This document shows positions 1 to 13,497 of a stretch of DNA of 64,000 nucleotides, one piece after another; position 1 is the first letter of the stretch; each line of letters opens with the position of its first letter. Below the pieces are notes generated by a model. It had not been told where the DNA came from, ran no database searches, and saw only the letters and a list, made by a program, of their open reading frames with translations. Source of the stretch: Rhynochetos jubatus (Eukaryota; Chordata; Aves; Eurypygiformes; Rhynochetidae). A program made the translations under genes and the position numbers. The stretch lies in the NCBI GenBank assembly GCA_027574665.1, contig CM050650.1, forward strand, positions 97,809,086 through 97,873,085. Reading direction: 5' to 3'.

Positions 1-3000
1 CTGCTGTAGGTGGAGATGTAATTGCCTCTGTAATGAAACCTGTGTAACTAATGCATATATGCTGACCTTCCTTCCCAAAAAAGGTTTTTAAAAGCCTTTG
101 CAATATAAGGAAATCCATGTCACCTATTAAGAATATTTCTCCTTCTTCCCCTCTGTGTTTGAAAATCTGACAAAGAGTTGGAATGCGGTATATATACAGC
201 AATTATACTACACCTTTTTTTTACTGAGAACTTTTCCGTAGACTTTTGTTTCTTTAGCTGTTGCCTGTTTCCTTCTCTATGAGTTATCTGCTGCTGGTTT
301 CTCCCTTTTCCTTCTCAGTGGATTTTATCTCAACAATATTACAACTCTTTCTGAACTTCATTCTCATCTGAACAGGGTTTTTTGCTTGATTGCCTGCTTG
401 TTTGTTTTCCATTGTGGCTATTGAATATTCTGTGTTTAATTATTTTTAAGTAAGACTCAAGTTTGAAAGCAAAATCTAAACCAAATGTAGTAAGTACATT
501 TTTGTATACTATACTATGCCCTCTCTTGTCAGTAAAAGTCAATTCCAGATTGCTTTGGCAAGAACTATAAAAATGTAAATTACCAAGCTCTGATTTGGTC
601 TTATTGCCTTAGCTGAATTCTAACAGTTAAATCTAGAATATATAGCTGCTAAAGCTTATTAATACAGGGTAATTTACATATTCAGAATGATCCCGTTGTA
701 CTCTGTTTCTCTCAGTTAATGTAAGATGAATGAGAAAAAACTCCAGAGGACATTTAAATAAGGTTCTGGATTTGAAATTTTTGCCTTCATTTCAATTTTT
801 AGAATTCCTTCACAATGGCATCATCTCATGTCTCTTTCCTCCTTTCATAATTTTTGTAAGGAGATACCAAGAATAAGGCATATTATTTTATTTCATCTGG
901 GTTGTTATTTTAGAAAAAAAAATCATGTAAAGGAATTTGGAGCTCTTTTTTATTCTTTAAAAATCTGACTAGAATGTAATAAAATATGCAAATCCTATCT
1001 CTATGATGTCACAAGGGAAATGTACATGTATGCAAAGAGTAACATTCTGTATTTTTGAAGGACTTTTGCAAAATTCTTACAGTTCATGCTGCAATATAGC
1101 AAAGTAGAGAAAACTATGGGGGTTTTCTATATTATGTGTTTGATATTAGATCCTCATCCAGCCAGTCACATAAGAGTATACTCTCCGTACATGAGTAGAT
1201 ATTAGCAACAGGAATTTGCAAGTATATGTAAAGAAGATGATTATTTATATATTCCACATTTTTTCATATAGTAGTTATATTAGTAGTGACTTTTTTTTTT
1301 CCATAAGTGGGCATTCTTTTAATTTAACTAAGCTACTTAAAGCATATTTTTTAGTAGAAACGGCTTGTCTTGTCAGTAGTAATCTGATTGATTTCAACAC
1401 ATAGAAGCTCTGCAAAAAGCTCAAGATGTTAGACAGATTTCATGGCCCAATAAACAGAAATCTGACAGATGGAACTTGCTGGCATGGGATCTTTTCAATC
1501 TTATGATTCAAAATAGATCAGACATTTGTGTAGATGGCATCTTCAGACCAGCTACCTAGAATGGATTTGACACATACAGTGAAATCCCATAAACTGCTTA
1601 TCAGCTGTAGTCAATGACACAGGGTTGATATTCTTGGATATTTATGGATAGTACATCCAGAAGGCAGAATTGCATGCAACTAATCTAATAGTACCTAGAT
1701 CACAGATCACATCAAATGATTCCAATATCAGACTCACAATTCAGCAAAGCTGCCCCATGTTTTTCAGGTATCACTCTTATAGATTTTGGTAATAAAGAAC
1801 CCATCAGACCTCTAGGCATCCTCAAGAAAAAAGAAACAGATTGGTAGTAGACAGAATGTACTTTAATTTAAGCCATATGGTGCTCTTTCCAGTATCTTCT
1901 TTAGATAGACTTACCTTTTACCACAATAATTATTCTGTGAACTTCAAATTAAGTGAATTACTGCAGATCTAACAAGTGGGATCTAGCTGAAGATCACAAT
2001 CCAAATTCTGTGATCACTTCTGTGGTTACTGGAATTTTTGTTCAAGGAAAGACAGTATGATTAGGCTGCATCCTGAGGTAATGAATTGCCAGTACACAAA
2101 GATGAACAAAATTCAAGCTAGACATCTTTACATACATTATTAAAATAAATGAGTTAGATGTGAAATCTAGTAAAGCCGTGGATATTTAGATTCAACAAGA
2201 CATGCAGCAAGTACTTGCAAAACACTGTAGAATGAGTTAGTCTAAACTTGTTGACATTATATATCTTTTCTCCTAATATTAACATTGAAGAGAATTCTGG
2301 TTAATATACTCTGAGATTTTTTAGAAAACAAAGATAATCTCTTCCAGAGTGTCACTAAATCTGCACAATAATTCGTACTTTCAAAATACTCTACATTAAA
2401 ATATTTAGCAAATTTACATAAAATCTTAATTATTTTAAAAGAGGAAAATATAATATTTAATTATTATAAAACCAACTCAAAATAAATTCTTCTTCATCTT
2501 AATTCACATTTTTACCATTTATTCCTTTTATCATTTCTCTAGTATGCCATGAAGCTAACTGTTGGCTGTTCAGAAAGTTGATGTAACAGGAGAAAAAAAA
2601 AACCAATAATGATGATATAAAGCGTTCATATTATATATTGCACCCCCACTGTACAGGTATATCATATTTATACAGATCCATTAGCCGCTATCAGGTAACA
2701 TATATTTTATACTGTAAATTACACCAAAGAGGTCTTTCGTAATGCCCTCAAATTTTTGTTACAGAGAAACAAGCAATCTCTGTCACTTTCAGAATCACAA
2801 AAAATCCAGCGTCTCACAAGTGGCTCAGAAAACTGCATATTACCAGTAATAAGATGTCTGCAGGTACTTTAACTTGACCATGTTTATTCACACAAAGACC
2901 TAGTGTCTGTCTCTCATAGGAAAAAAAAAGAACCCACTTGACACAGGAGTGTTTGGTTAGAGGAGCATTCTTTGCTTCCAGAGTTTATGGTATCTCGGTT

Positions 3001-3578
3001 ATATCTCATTCTGACACTTCAATTAGAAACTTAGACTTAATGCTTTTATCTTTTCTATTCTGTGATAAATGCAAGTAGTGGTTCAGCCAGGTTTCTAAAG
3101 GTATTCAGACACTTCAAGATGCAGACAGTAGTGTAGTAGGATTTACAAAAGCTCATAGAAACTAATCAGGAATTTAATAACCAGGTGCTTTTGAAAATCT
3201 CACTGGGTAGATATTTGCATTTGTAGCAGCCCCAAAAACCAAAATCTGAGCTTTATAGGCTCTAGAAGAAAAAGAAGGATATTTATTTAATCTTTTAAAT
3301 TCAACAAAATTGAATCCCTCTTGAAACTTTATTTATTTTGTTGTTTATAGCTCTGATTCAGATTGCTCCACTGTTTATGTAGCAGTGCAGTGAGGATCTT
3401 CACATGCATTAATGCAATTCAGTGCTATTTATTTTTCATAGTGGCTTTTATATCATATACTCTGAAACCATCGATTTTCTGACTGACAGACCGTATGGCA
3501 TTGAACAAAGCGCAGTAAAGAAAACATGTTTTATTTTGGGAATGGATAATTTGTGACATTTTGGGAGGAAACAATAGT
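1..3578. other. Intergenic AT-rich sequence
   Basis: No gene, exon or recognisable repeat family can be supported. The sequence is AT-rich with short A and T runs. The few open frames here are under 80 codons, overlap on both strands and resemble nothing I know. It is the far-left part of the desert upstream of KHDRBS2. It could hold lncRNA exons or distal enhancers, but nothing in the sequence alone shows this. Confidence 0.7.
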
Positions 3579-4526
3579 TGTGGTGTGTTCAACCTGACTA
3601 GACACCAGGAGCCCCCTAAATCCGCTCTGGGCAGGGAGGGAAAATACAACAAAAGGCTCATGAGTCAAGATAAGGACAGGGACAGATCACTCACCAGTTA
3701 CCATCATGGGGAAAACATCCTGGGCTTGGGGAATTAATCTATTGTCAATCAATTCAGAGCAGGGTAATAAGAAATAAAAACTAAATTTTAAAAGATGTTC
3801 CCTGCCTCCCACTCCCCTTCTTGCCAGGCTCAATTTTGCTCCCTATTTCTCTACTTCTTGCTTTCCAGCTGCACAGGGTGACGGGGAATGGGGGCTGTGG
3901 TCAGTCCATCACACATTGCCTCTCCTGCTCCTTTCTCCTCAGGGGGAGGGATCCTCACACTCTGCCCCTGTTCCAGCCTGGGTGCCCCTGGGGTCACAAG
4001 TCCTGCCAGCAAACCTGCTCCAGCCTGGGCTCCTGTCTCCATGGGGCCACAGCTCCTGCCAGGACCCTGCTCCAGTGTGGGCTTCCCACGGGGTCACATC
4101 CCTCTAATCTGGCGTGGGGTCCTCTCTGGGTCTTTACCATGACCCTGCATGGCTGTAGGGCACAGCCAGCCTCACCATGATCTTCACCACGGGCTGACGG
4201 GGAATCTCGGCCCCAGCACTTGGAGCACCTCCTCCCCCTCCTTTTCCACTGACCTGGGTGTCTGCAGAGCTGCCTCTCACGTATTCTCACTCCTCTCTTC
4301 TGGCTGCTCTGCAGCTGCATGGGTTTTATTGCCTCTTCTTAAACGCGTTACCCCAGAGGTGCTGCCACCATCGCTGATGGGCTCGGCCTTGGCCAGCGGT
4401 GGGTCCATCTTGGAGCCGGCTGGCTTTGTCTCTGTCAGACACAGGGGAAGCTTCCAGCAGTTTTTGACAGAAACCTCCCCCGTAGCACCCCCCGCTACCA
4501 AAACCTTCCCATGCAAACCCAGTACA
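3579..4526 (+). mobile_element. Solo LTR of an avian endogenous retrovirus (ERVL-like)
   Basis: This 948-bp element opens with TGTGGTGTGTTCAACCTGAC and closes with CCCAGTACA, so it has the TG...CA ends of an LTR. Inside it runs in the order I associate with the long avian ERVL-type LTRs: an opening with GACACCAGGAGCCC, then AAAAGGCTCATGAGTCAAGA, an A-rich AATAAGAAATAAAAACTAAA stretch, a CT-rich GC-rich middle, and GCTACCAAAACCTTCCCATG before the end. The flanks ATAGT (left) and GTAGT (right) match at four of five bases, consistent with a worn 5-bp target-site duplication. No gag, pol or env follows, so it is a solo LTR. The open frames of 60-145 codons inside it arise from its GC-rich, stop-poor composition and overlap on both strands. 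The family name is an inference from memory. Confidence 0.85.
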
Positions 4527-7500
4527 GTAGTATATTGCATTTCTAGTGCAATAGGAGTGTCTTCTGATGTTCCCAATACAAGGTGAAAAAAAGCAATAAA
4601 TAAATACATAGTAACATTAAAATATGAAACCCATGAAATAGATTTGGTTATATGGGTGCATGTAACCATAAAAGCAAAATCAAGCAAAATTTCAGTTACC
4701 ATTGAATTAAAATCTTGTTCTAAAAATTTAGTTTAAAAGTAGGAAAAATAAGTCTGGTGCTTGGTTGAAGAGTAGTTTACCTTTTTTATGTGCACTTAAG
4801 TGAAATTTCCTGAAAATATTAAGAGTCTGTTGGATATATTTTCAACAAAATTACTTCAACTGGAAAATAAGTTTTTGGGATCATGTTATTAATAGAAAAA
4901 TATCTTTCTGTACCTAGGTTCCTATAGATAAGAGTGAATTGTTGGTGAATATGAGAGAAATACCTCACAATTTAACATAAACTCCCAGAAAGCAGTGATG
5001 GAGTTTCAAATATCCTAGTACTGTCAGCACAGTATTTTCTGCATTGATTATCTGATTAGAGGACTACTGAATGCTGTAGGAGGATTTTCTGAGTCTCTTC
5101 TCTTGACTTGTTCCATTCTGTATAGGATATCCACCATTCTTTTGGATCATATTACTGTAATCAATAGAGATTTGAAAGAATCTCACAGAGAAAGATCTTG
5201 AACTAGAAAATATCACACCCACTAATAGTTCACTTAACCATTTAGTAGTAGGAGATTCCCTTTCAGCTTTTTAGTGAAAATCAGGAAGCTGGTGAGTTTT
5301 GGTGGTTTGGGGTTTTTTTCTTCTTTTGTAGGTTTGATTGGAGTGGTGAAAAATTTTCATAATATTTATTTCAATAAAGTAGAAAAAATATCTTCTGAAG
5401 GTTCGCATTAACTGCCTCTTAATTTCCAGGATTGTTCACCTAGTCTCAAAAAACAATGGCTATGAGGAGGCATTTCATTTATTATTAAATCTGGGTGTTC
5501 TGTACTCTGACATTTCATGTAATGTCAAATTGTGCTTTCAAATTTTCAAGAGCTGTAACATCTAGAGTCCAATAGGAACAATTTCACTTTGCTGCTTTTT
5601 TTTTTTTTTGTTTGTTTTGATCTGTTGAGAATTTCTGAGTGTCTTCTCCTAAAATCAGAATGAGGAAGAAAGAGAAATATTTGTGCTAGGGACATAAGAC
5701 TCTCAGTCTTGTTCAGCAAAGACCACAGTTTTGTCTCTCTATGTGTCCACTTTCAGAAATAGAGCGTAGACCACATTTGACCTGACTGACATGAAAAAAG
5801 CTGCAATTAGGAAAATGCATTCTAACCCCATTTTTAGATCACTGTGTAATACACATTCTTTTACCAGGAAGATTAAAATATCACTTTCTTGATAATTTCT
5901 TAATTAGATGGATAAGATGCAGTCTTTTATATAACCTGTGGGATATGTGTAGTCTTTGGAACAATGGACTCTCAAGGTATCACAGGTAGCTAATCGAACG
6001 CATTTTTAAGCTTAGTTCATCCTTCTAAATAGCTGAATACAGAGGGTGAATGCTATTGTAGAAAATAGTGTATGCTAGCTCAGTAATAACTGTGGAGTAG
6101 TACTCCTCATTACTAATACTGCATTAAACCAAATCCTAACTGTAATTTTAGTCACAGCCCTTTGTATTACTAAAATAAGACAATTAATAGATTTTGGAAA
6201 ACTTTCATAAATACACATGTGAATATTTTCTTATTTTAAATTTCTATGTCATCTCATTTATACTGTTTTTCTGAAATATTTCTGTTGATGTACAGTTTGT
6301 ATCTTATTTAATAGAACATACACTACCGGTTAACATTACACCTACATTACTCACATTATAATACCACTCTCACACTGGATGGATTTATTCCTCAAGCTTT
6401 ATATATGTGTGTGTGAGCCATTCACCCCTGACTCTTATTACAACAGTGGAGAGAAGTCAGCACTTTTAGGGTGCCAGTCATCTTGATCTGCTTTCAATGA
6501 CTGCTTTAGTATGAGATGAATTACATACAAAAAGTATTCATTTGTCCAGTTGATTTTAAGTATGCAAAAGGTGACTGGCTCAGATGTAGATGTTTTCACT
6601 GTAAATGTGGATATTTGATTAGGTGTATCACCCCTCACCGCAAACCCCAACTGCACATATATGAATAGTTTCCAGCAATCAGGAGGCATACTTGCAGTCC
6701 AGTTATATCTGCTTGTCACTCAAAGTAAAAAAAGAATAAATTACCTATAGATAAATAATGCAATGAAATAAATAATACACCTGCTAATTATCAATTAAAG
6801 TTCAATCAGATGTTTTTATCCCACAATATTTTAACTGCATGCATTTAACTATGAAATTAATGTAATTATTTCCTTCCATTAGAAGGAGCTTAGGAATGTA
6901 TAGGACATCTACACTCTCCAGCTTTATGTTTAATTAGATTAATCCCAACCATCATGTTGCAAGATTCCTGAAAACTCCTTCTTGATACTTGACTCCAATT
7001 AATTTTTACTTCATTATTAACAAAAAATTATTTTACAATAATAATTTTCTTGTATTATTTTCATTAATGAGATCAATCTCTTCATTCCTATATGAAAATA
7101 TCCCATTACCTATTTCATTTTTATGAATGAGACCAACACTTTATATAGGAATGTCTCTGTTAACTTTAGCAATGACCAGAACGTTTAAGCAAGCCTCTCA
7201 AAAACGTAATTAATTTACTGTCTGAATGCCTCCATTAACATGGTTGCTGAAATCTTTGATGAAACAATAAACACTTTAATGTAGGTGCTAAACTCAAAGT
7301 GACTAAGATGTTCGGATGATAGATGCAGTAGATTATATTCCAGTCTTTTTTTTTCTCCTGTTGACAAGAGCTGGTTAGCATTTCCATCAACTAGGAATTA
7401 GGAACTTTGAGGACCATTGACCAGCATCAGCACTAACCACTGACCTTGCCAACACTGCAGCTAGATTTCTGAAGTGCTCTGTCTATAGGACATCTCAGTC

Positions 7501-10394
7501 ACCTCTGCAGCAAATGTCAGTCCCCTTCTGTGCATTGAAAATAGACTGTAAGGAAAAGGATTCATTGCACCCAACTTTCTGTTTGAACTGATCGCTCTAG
7601 GGTTAACAATAGCATGCATTTCGCTCACTTAAAATCTATCATTAAAAGAAACAAGACTAAAACAAAACCAAAAAATTTAAGCACTGGACATCAACTTGAA
7701 TTTTATTTTATATGTACCAGATTTCTTAGACCAGTAACCTTGGTCAGATTTAGTCTTTAGTTTTTGTGGTAACAGAGGAAACTTTAAGGCTGAATCCTGC
7801 AGTGAAATGAGTGTGGTGGATTTATTGTGAATTGACAGCTCTGCTGGGTAGAGGCTTGAACCTTACCAGAAAATCTCTCTCTTAAATTCAAAACTACTTA
7901 TACATTAAAGCCTCACATAACAAAATAAAAAAAACCCCAACCCACATTATATGACCTTTGGTATTGCTTCCTCTGACTCAGTCATACAGTAGTCTAAGGT
8001 GTTATTCTAAGAATAAGTATTAAGGTCAGAGTCTCCCTGGGAGAAGCTGTCTCCAAGCTCCCTCTGTAAAGCAGGATCACTGCTCACATGCCTTTGGCCA
8101 TTCCATGAGCCTCTGGGGTGGTGGAGCATGTGCTGGGTGGGGACGCGGTGGGACAAGGGGAGGCCATAGCTTAGCTTGTCACCCACTGCACCCATTGGCA
8201 CCTTCTGCAGCCCTGTGGAAGCAGGTATGGAAATTGCAGAGGATGCCCAGAGAAACAGCTACACTTTAGCCCGATAATGCATGCAGCAAGCCATGTGGAT
8301 TGTGCCCTGCAGCAGATCTGTAGATAGGAATGGAAAGTTAAAGCTGTCCAGGCACCCTGCAGATTAGTTCATAAAATAAACCTTTGTAATACAGGGAAAA
8401 AATCTTTCTGATAACAAGACTGTACTTCGGGCATGATTACCTGTATAGGAAAATACTGCGGTGTGAGATTTGCATTGGGTATTTGGGTGGGATTGAATTC
8501 CAGTATAAGGTGAATAATACAGCTTCTTCTTGTAGAAATTACAGCCCAAAAGATTAGTACGTCTGAGTGAACAGAACCAAGATGTATGAGACATGATATA
8601 ACCCAAGAGAAAAAAATACATTTCAGGAGTATGCCTTCCTGCTACAGAGGGTTGAAATATTGGTATGGATATAGCTGGTTACTGCGCTTCCTGCCATTGC
8701 AGAGAAAGTTTATACTTCGGGGATTTTTCAAAGACAAATAGCAAGAACATGTAAATAAAATATAACCTATTTACTTTTGCTGGGTTTTTCTTTGGTAGGT
8801 CCTGTCTTTTGATTCAACAAAATGACAGGCCATCACACAAGAAATTCATGTTTTCCAGAGTTTCATTTATTTCTTCTTTCATATCTGATATGTCGTTCTA
8901 AATGGTGGAAACCTTTTTCGTTGTTATTGATCTCAAAGATTTTTTTTTTTTTTTTGAAGTAGAGAGACTTGTAACAAAACGTGCTAGAGGAGCTTATGCA
9001 GCAGCTGTCTTTTCTGCACTATTCTGTTGCTGTGGAAAGAGAGGATAGTGAGAAAATAGATACGGGCAAAACACCCATGTTGTGAAGGATGTAAAAAAGT
9101 TGACTTCTGCAAGTTCCTATGATCCTAAAGGGATTTCCTGGCAAGTGAGGGCCATCAGCCTTTCCTCTACCTGCTCAAATATTGAAGAAATCTTTCTCTG
9201 CTCTTCCCTCCCACCCTGGCTGCTGCCAGCGTGGTGGCATGGGCTCTTTCCTACTTGGCCTGGCAGACAGCAGTGTGTGTGTGCTGCTCCCGGGAGGGAC
9301 AGCCTTCTCTGCCTGCATACACAAGGCTCAGTGCCTCCCAGGAGGGAAAATGACCTGAGACAACACAGATTCAGGGCGGACTGGAGGGTCTGCAGTAACA
9401 GCAGCCGCTGCAAAAGCTGGGGAGTTGTTTGTCTGAGATCTTAGGGAGACAGTTTTCTTCCCATTTACTTCACATTTAGACTATTATCCTCACAAGTGGA
9501 AGGGGTGGAAAGTATGTTTTGAAATGAAAGCCTGACCTTTGCAGAGGTGATGACATTTGCCAAGGGGAAGATGCCTTTTTCTTCATGTGTGAGTATTTTT
9601 CAAGTCCTGATTACAGTGTACTTAATGTTGTCCATAGTTTGTAGAAGAGAGAAAGGAAAGAAAGGGGAAAGCAAGCACGCTTTTAAACATGCACACAGAT
9701 TTGAACACTAGTGCTGGATCTATAGCTGGATTTAGGAATTAAAATTGAAGAGGGTCTCTGAAGTCATTAAGAAAAAATCCCCTCCTGTCACATGCATTTT
9801 ACTTCGCATTAGCACAGTAGCATCTTGCTTACAAATAAGTGGTAGCACATTCACATGCAGTAACTCTTGATCAGAGACGCATATTATACATTCTTCTCAT
9901 CACATATCTATTGACTAATGGAAATGCACTGTGTTGTAGAACTTTATTAAAGGTTTATTTTTCAAATATGATTATTATTCATTAGACAGCCAAACTGACA
10001 AAAAAACCAAATAGAGAAGTACCTGTGAAAATATAATTTTTTCAGATTATGTAAACAGATGTAAATCCATCAAAGCCAAGGGGTCTAAGCTGATATTCAC
10101 CAATGTACATCTCAAACCATTTTAAAATTCTATAAATTTAGTTAAACCCTGATCATTGACAATTTCTTTGTTTTTCTTTCTTCTTACACTTCCGCAGTCT
10201 TTATAATGATACGTGCTATTACCTTGTATGCTGTAATGACATACAGAAATAAATTTTCTGTTTGTCTTGTCAATTAGAAGCACCACACTTAAACTGGACT
10301 CCTTCTCATGCCTACTGCCTTACTTCCTTACTTCCTCTTGTCCTCTCTGTTCATGCATTCTTGACAAGCTGCAATAGTTCTGCCTGTATCTTGG
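4527..10394. other. Intergenic sequence
   Basis: No gene is supported. Simple runs include 14 T at 5596-5609 and 16 T around 8940-8955. Two blocks are richer in GC than their surroundings, about 8010-8260 and 9140-9430. The second carries overlapping open frames of 120 codons (+) and 98 codons (-), neither with a recognisable domain. Either block could be an old repeat or a regulatory element. The rest looks like ordinary unique AT-rich intergenic DNA. Confidence 0.65.
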
Positions 10395-10986
10395 TGCTCT
10401 GGTTTAACCCCCGGCAGTAATCAAACACCACACAGCCACTCGCGCATCCTCCACCACCAGCTGGATGGGGGAGAGAATCAGAAGGGCAAAACTAAGAAAG
10501 CTCATGGGTTGAGACAAGAACAGTTTAATAATTGAAATAAAATTAAATTATTAATAATAATGATAATAGTAATAATAAGGGTGGAGTTTTTTAATTATAA
10601 TAAAAGAAAAACAACGAAGAGAGAGAGAAACAAAAGCCAGGAAAAACAAGTGATGCAACAGCTCATCACCTACTGACCGATGCCCAGCCAGTCCCTGAGC
10701 AGCAATCACAGCCTCCTGGCCAACTCCCCTGAGTTTATGTACTGAGCATGATGTCACATGTTATGGAATGTCCGTTTGGCCAGTCTGGGTCACCTGTCCC
10801 AGCTATGCTTCCTCACAGCTTCTTGAGCACCTCCTCTCTGGCAGAGCCTGGGAAGCTGAGATTCCTTGACTTAGTACAAGCAAAACACTGTTGTGTTATC
10901 ACATTATTCTCATATTAAATCCAAAACATAGCAGTATACCAGCTACTGGGAGGAAAATAAACTCCATCCCAGCCACAACCAGGACA
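10395..10986 (+). mobile_element. Solo LTR, short avian ERV family (copy B)
   Basis: It begins TGCTCTGGTTTAACCCCCGG and ends CAGCCACAACCAGGACA. It shares block order with the LTRs at 62247-62801 (same strand) and at 12991-13497 and 50176-50734 (opposite strand). The shared blocks are CACCACACAGCC near the start, GAGAATCAGAAG, GACAAGAACAGTTTAATAAT, GATGCCCAGCCAGT, a TGATGTCA motif followed by a GTTTGGCCAGTCTGGGTCAC block, CTTGACTTAGT, and ACCAGCTACTGGGAGGAAAA near the end. An AAT-type microsatellite occupies 10541-10580. Flanking CTTGG and GCTGG agree at only three of five bases, so the target-site duplication is not clear. No internal retroviral sequence adjoins it. Confidence 0.88.
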
Positions 10987-12990
10987 GCTGGCCTCAGCTG
11001 TGCTGCTGAAGTTCTCTATGGCTATAACTGGCGATAGGCCCTGTGGTGTTCATACACAGAAGAGAAAATAAAACACATTTGTCAGTTGAAGTATTAAGCA
11101 CTTTGTCCCTATCAGATCCATTTTTAAGTTTCTTTCCAGTGAGAAATTAATCTCCATTATTCTTATTCATTGTTACACCCAGGTACAATTGCACAGATAA
11201 GCTCTGGCCAAAAGGTAGCAGCACTAGTGAAAGAGATTAGCTGGTATTGTTTAGTTATCTGTATGAACAAAGAGCAACTAGCTGACAATACATGGGCTCC
11301 ACCAGTTTCCTGGATGTGCTTGTTTTAGGCTTCAGCCACAGAGAAGGAATTCATTGCTCTGGTGCCAGGTTTCCTCAGCTGTTGGTCATGCTCAGACAGC
11401 TGTGATTGGCCAGTTTGATCACCAGTGCCTTCAGCACACTTCCCATTGAAGGCTGAGCTCCTGGCTCATCCTTGGCAGTACAATACAGTTGTTTTCCTGT
11501 TTCTTTTGGATAATGCCGAGAGTGTCATGATGAGTAACTGCTCCTTTGTTCTGATAAAGCTTGTGCAAAGCCTCACAGCTTTGGTACTGTTTCCTCTTGT
11601 ACCTAACATATGGTTGGCAACCATGGAAAAATGAAAAATGCTATTGATATAAATGCATTTCATACAACTCCTAATGTCTCTCTGAGGCAATGTCCTGACT
11701 ATTTAACTTCCAGCTATTCAAAATTTTGGCTCCTATTCAACCACACTTCTAAAAGCCACAGTTTGATAATGTTTGTCTTAAGGTATTCTCATCCTCTGTT
11801 CTTGCAACTGTTAGTGGGATTGAACCTATCCATCCAAGCCAAGTGTTTTCCTTGACTCAGCTGTGTTGTTGCAGCTTCAGTGATGATGATGTGACGAGAA
11901 AAAAGAACCAATAGCTGTGCTACTATGCTGCTGAATTAAAAGTATATGGAAACACAACTTCAGTTCCTCAAATAACCAGTAAAGAGGAGAATGAAGATCT
12001 GAGTGTCTCCAGAGTGGGTGTTTCCATTTTAGTTAGGAGTTTAAATATATCATTTGGGCAAAAAAGGTCTTCCCCTGGAACTTAAAAGCACTGTGTCTCA
12101 TTCTTGATTATATGTACGTACTGTGGATGCTTCTTGAGAAGGACGGCTTTGCTGGGTTCTTAAAATTTCACTGCAGGCAGATGGATCCTAATTTTGCTTC
12201 TTTCTGTCATTAAGGTGCTATCCTCTCTGCAATCTCTTAAATTGAAAAGAACCACAGCTGGATGAAAGCAGCTACTGAGTAAATATGGAAAGTCTGAGCA
12301 AAATCTCTTACTGAAGGGAAGCAAAGATCCTTCCAACTAGCATCCTGAATTGTGAAAATGCTGGAATAATCTCAGAACTCTGATTTGTTCCTTCCTTTCT
12401 GAAACACCAAAGATTGGTGGTGGCTACATTTCCCTGAGGTTTTCTGTAACAAAGAAATTGTGCCGCCTTCTCCTGGAGGCAAACATATGTATCATAATAG
12501 TTCTTTGTTTCATCAGATAGCATCGTTGCAGTTATTCAAAGAGGGTATTTTGGAAAATGTTAATGTTCTAGCATCCATTATTTCTCCAGTTGCTTTAAGA
12601 GATACAGCAGTAGTATATGCCCTATTAATCTTTGTGCTCAAAACCTTCTTCTGGTTAGAGTGCAGAGAACTGGCTCCATCATCCCTGACTTCATCATTTC
12701 TTAACATTTGTGTCTTGTCTTTTCATACTAATTAATTAAGGTTCTTCTCTCCGTTTTGGCATATGAATATCTCTCCTAACACAAAATTACTGACACATTT
12801 TTGTTTATAACCTTTCTTGAAAAAGAATAATATATATATAAAATATCCATTCATGACTTTATTATAGACAAGTTCCAGCTAGTGAAACACATATAAATAT
12901 GATGAAAAAGGGAATAACTTGCAAATATTAATTCACATACTTGAAATTTAGACACTCTTGAGAAAGAAAATATATGACTATGCATATAAG
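10987..12990. other. Intergenic sequence between two LTRs
   Basis: No gene is supported. The open frames (up to 91 codons) pair up on opposite strands and show no domain. A short TA run lies near 12829-12840. I recognise no repeat family. Confidence 0.65.
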
Positions 12991-13497
12991 TGTGTTCTGG
13001 TTTCAGCTGGGATAAATCAATTTTCTACGTAGGACTTAGGATGAGAATAATGTTGCTAATGCACTGATGTTTTAGTTGTTGCTGAGCAGTGCTTACACTA
13101 AGTCAAGAACTTTTCAGCTTCTCATACTGCTCTGCCAATGAGGAGGCTGGGGTGTACAAAAAGCTCTGAGGGGACACAGCTGGCCCAAACTGGCCAAAGG
13201 GATATTGCATATCATATGATGTCATGCTGAAACACACAAATGGGGGGGAAGTTGGCAGGGGATGGCATCAACCACTGCTCAGGGACTGGCTGAGTCAGAG
13301 GATGATGAGCAATTGCATTGTGCCTCACTTGTTATGTATATTCTATTAATATTATTATTATTATCCCTTCCTTTTTTGTCTTATTAGACTGTATTTATCT
13401 CAACCCACAAGTTTTACTTTTTTCTAATCCTATCTCACTGAGGGGATGGTGAGAGAATGTCTGTGTGGTGTTTATCTGCCTGCCAGGTTAAAGCACA
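12991..13497 (-). mobile_element. Solo LTR, short avian ERV family (copy C), with perfect target-site duplication
   Basis: On the minus strand this reads as the same family as the LTRs at 10395-10986 and 62247-62801. The + strand begins TGTGTTCTGGTTTCAGCTGG and ends CAGGTTAAAGCACA, the reverse complement of the family's end and start. Perfect 5-bp direct repeats ATAAG flank it at 12986-12990 and 13498-13502, which fixes both ends. At 507 bp it is slightly shorter than its relatives. It carries an ATT-type microsatellite (about 13346-13365) and, on the + strand, TGATGTCA at 13217-13224. No retroviral interior is present. Confidence 0.92.

Noticed and set aside
3821-4702. Open frames of 63-145 codons on both strands
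   Set aside because: They lie in or at the edge of the solo LTR at 3579-4526. LTRs of this type do not code for protein and no retroviral gag, pol or env text is present.
9082-9444. 120-codon + frame with an antisense 98-codon frame
   Set aside because: The region is only mildly GC-rich, the two frames overlap on opposite strands, and neither has a recognisable domain or splice pattern.
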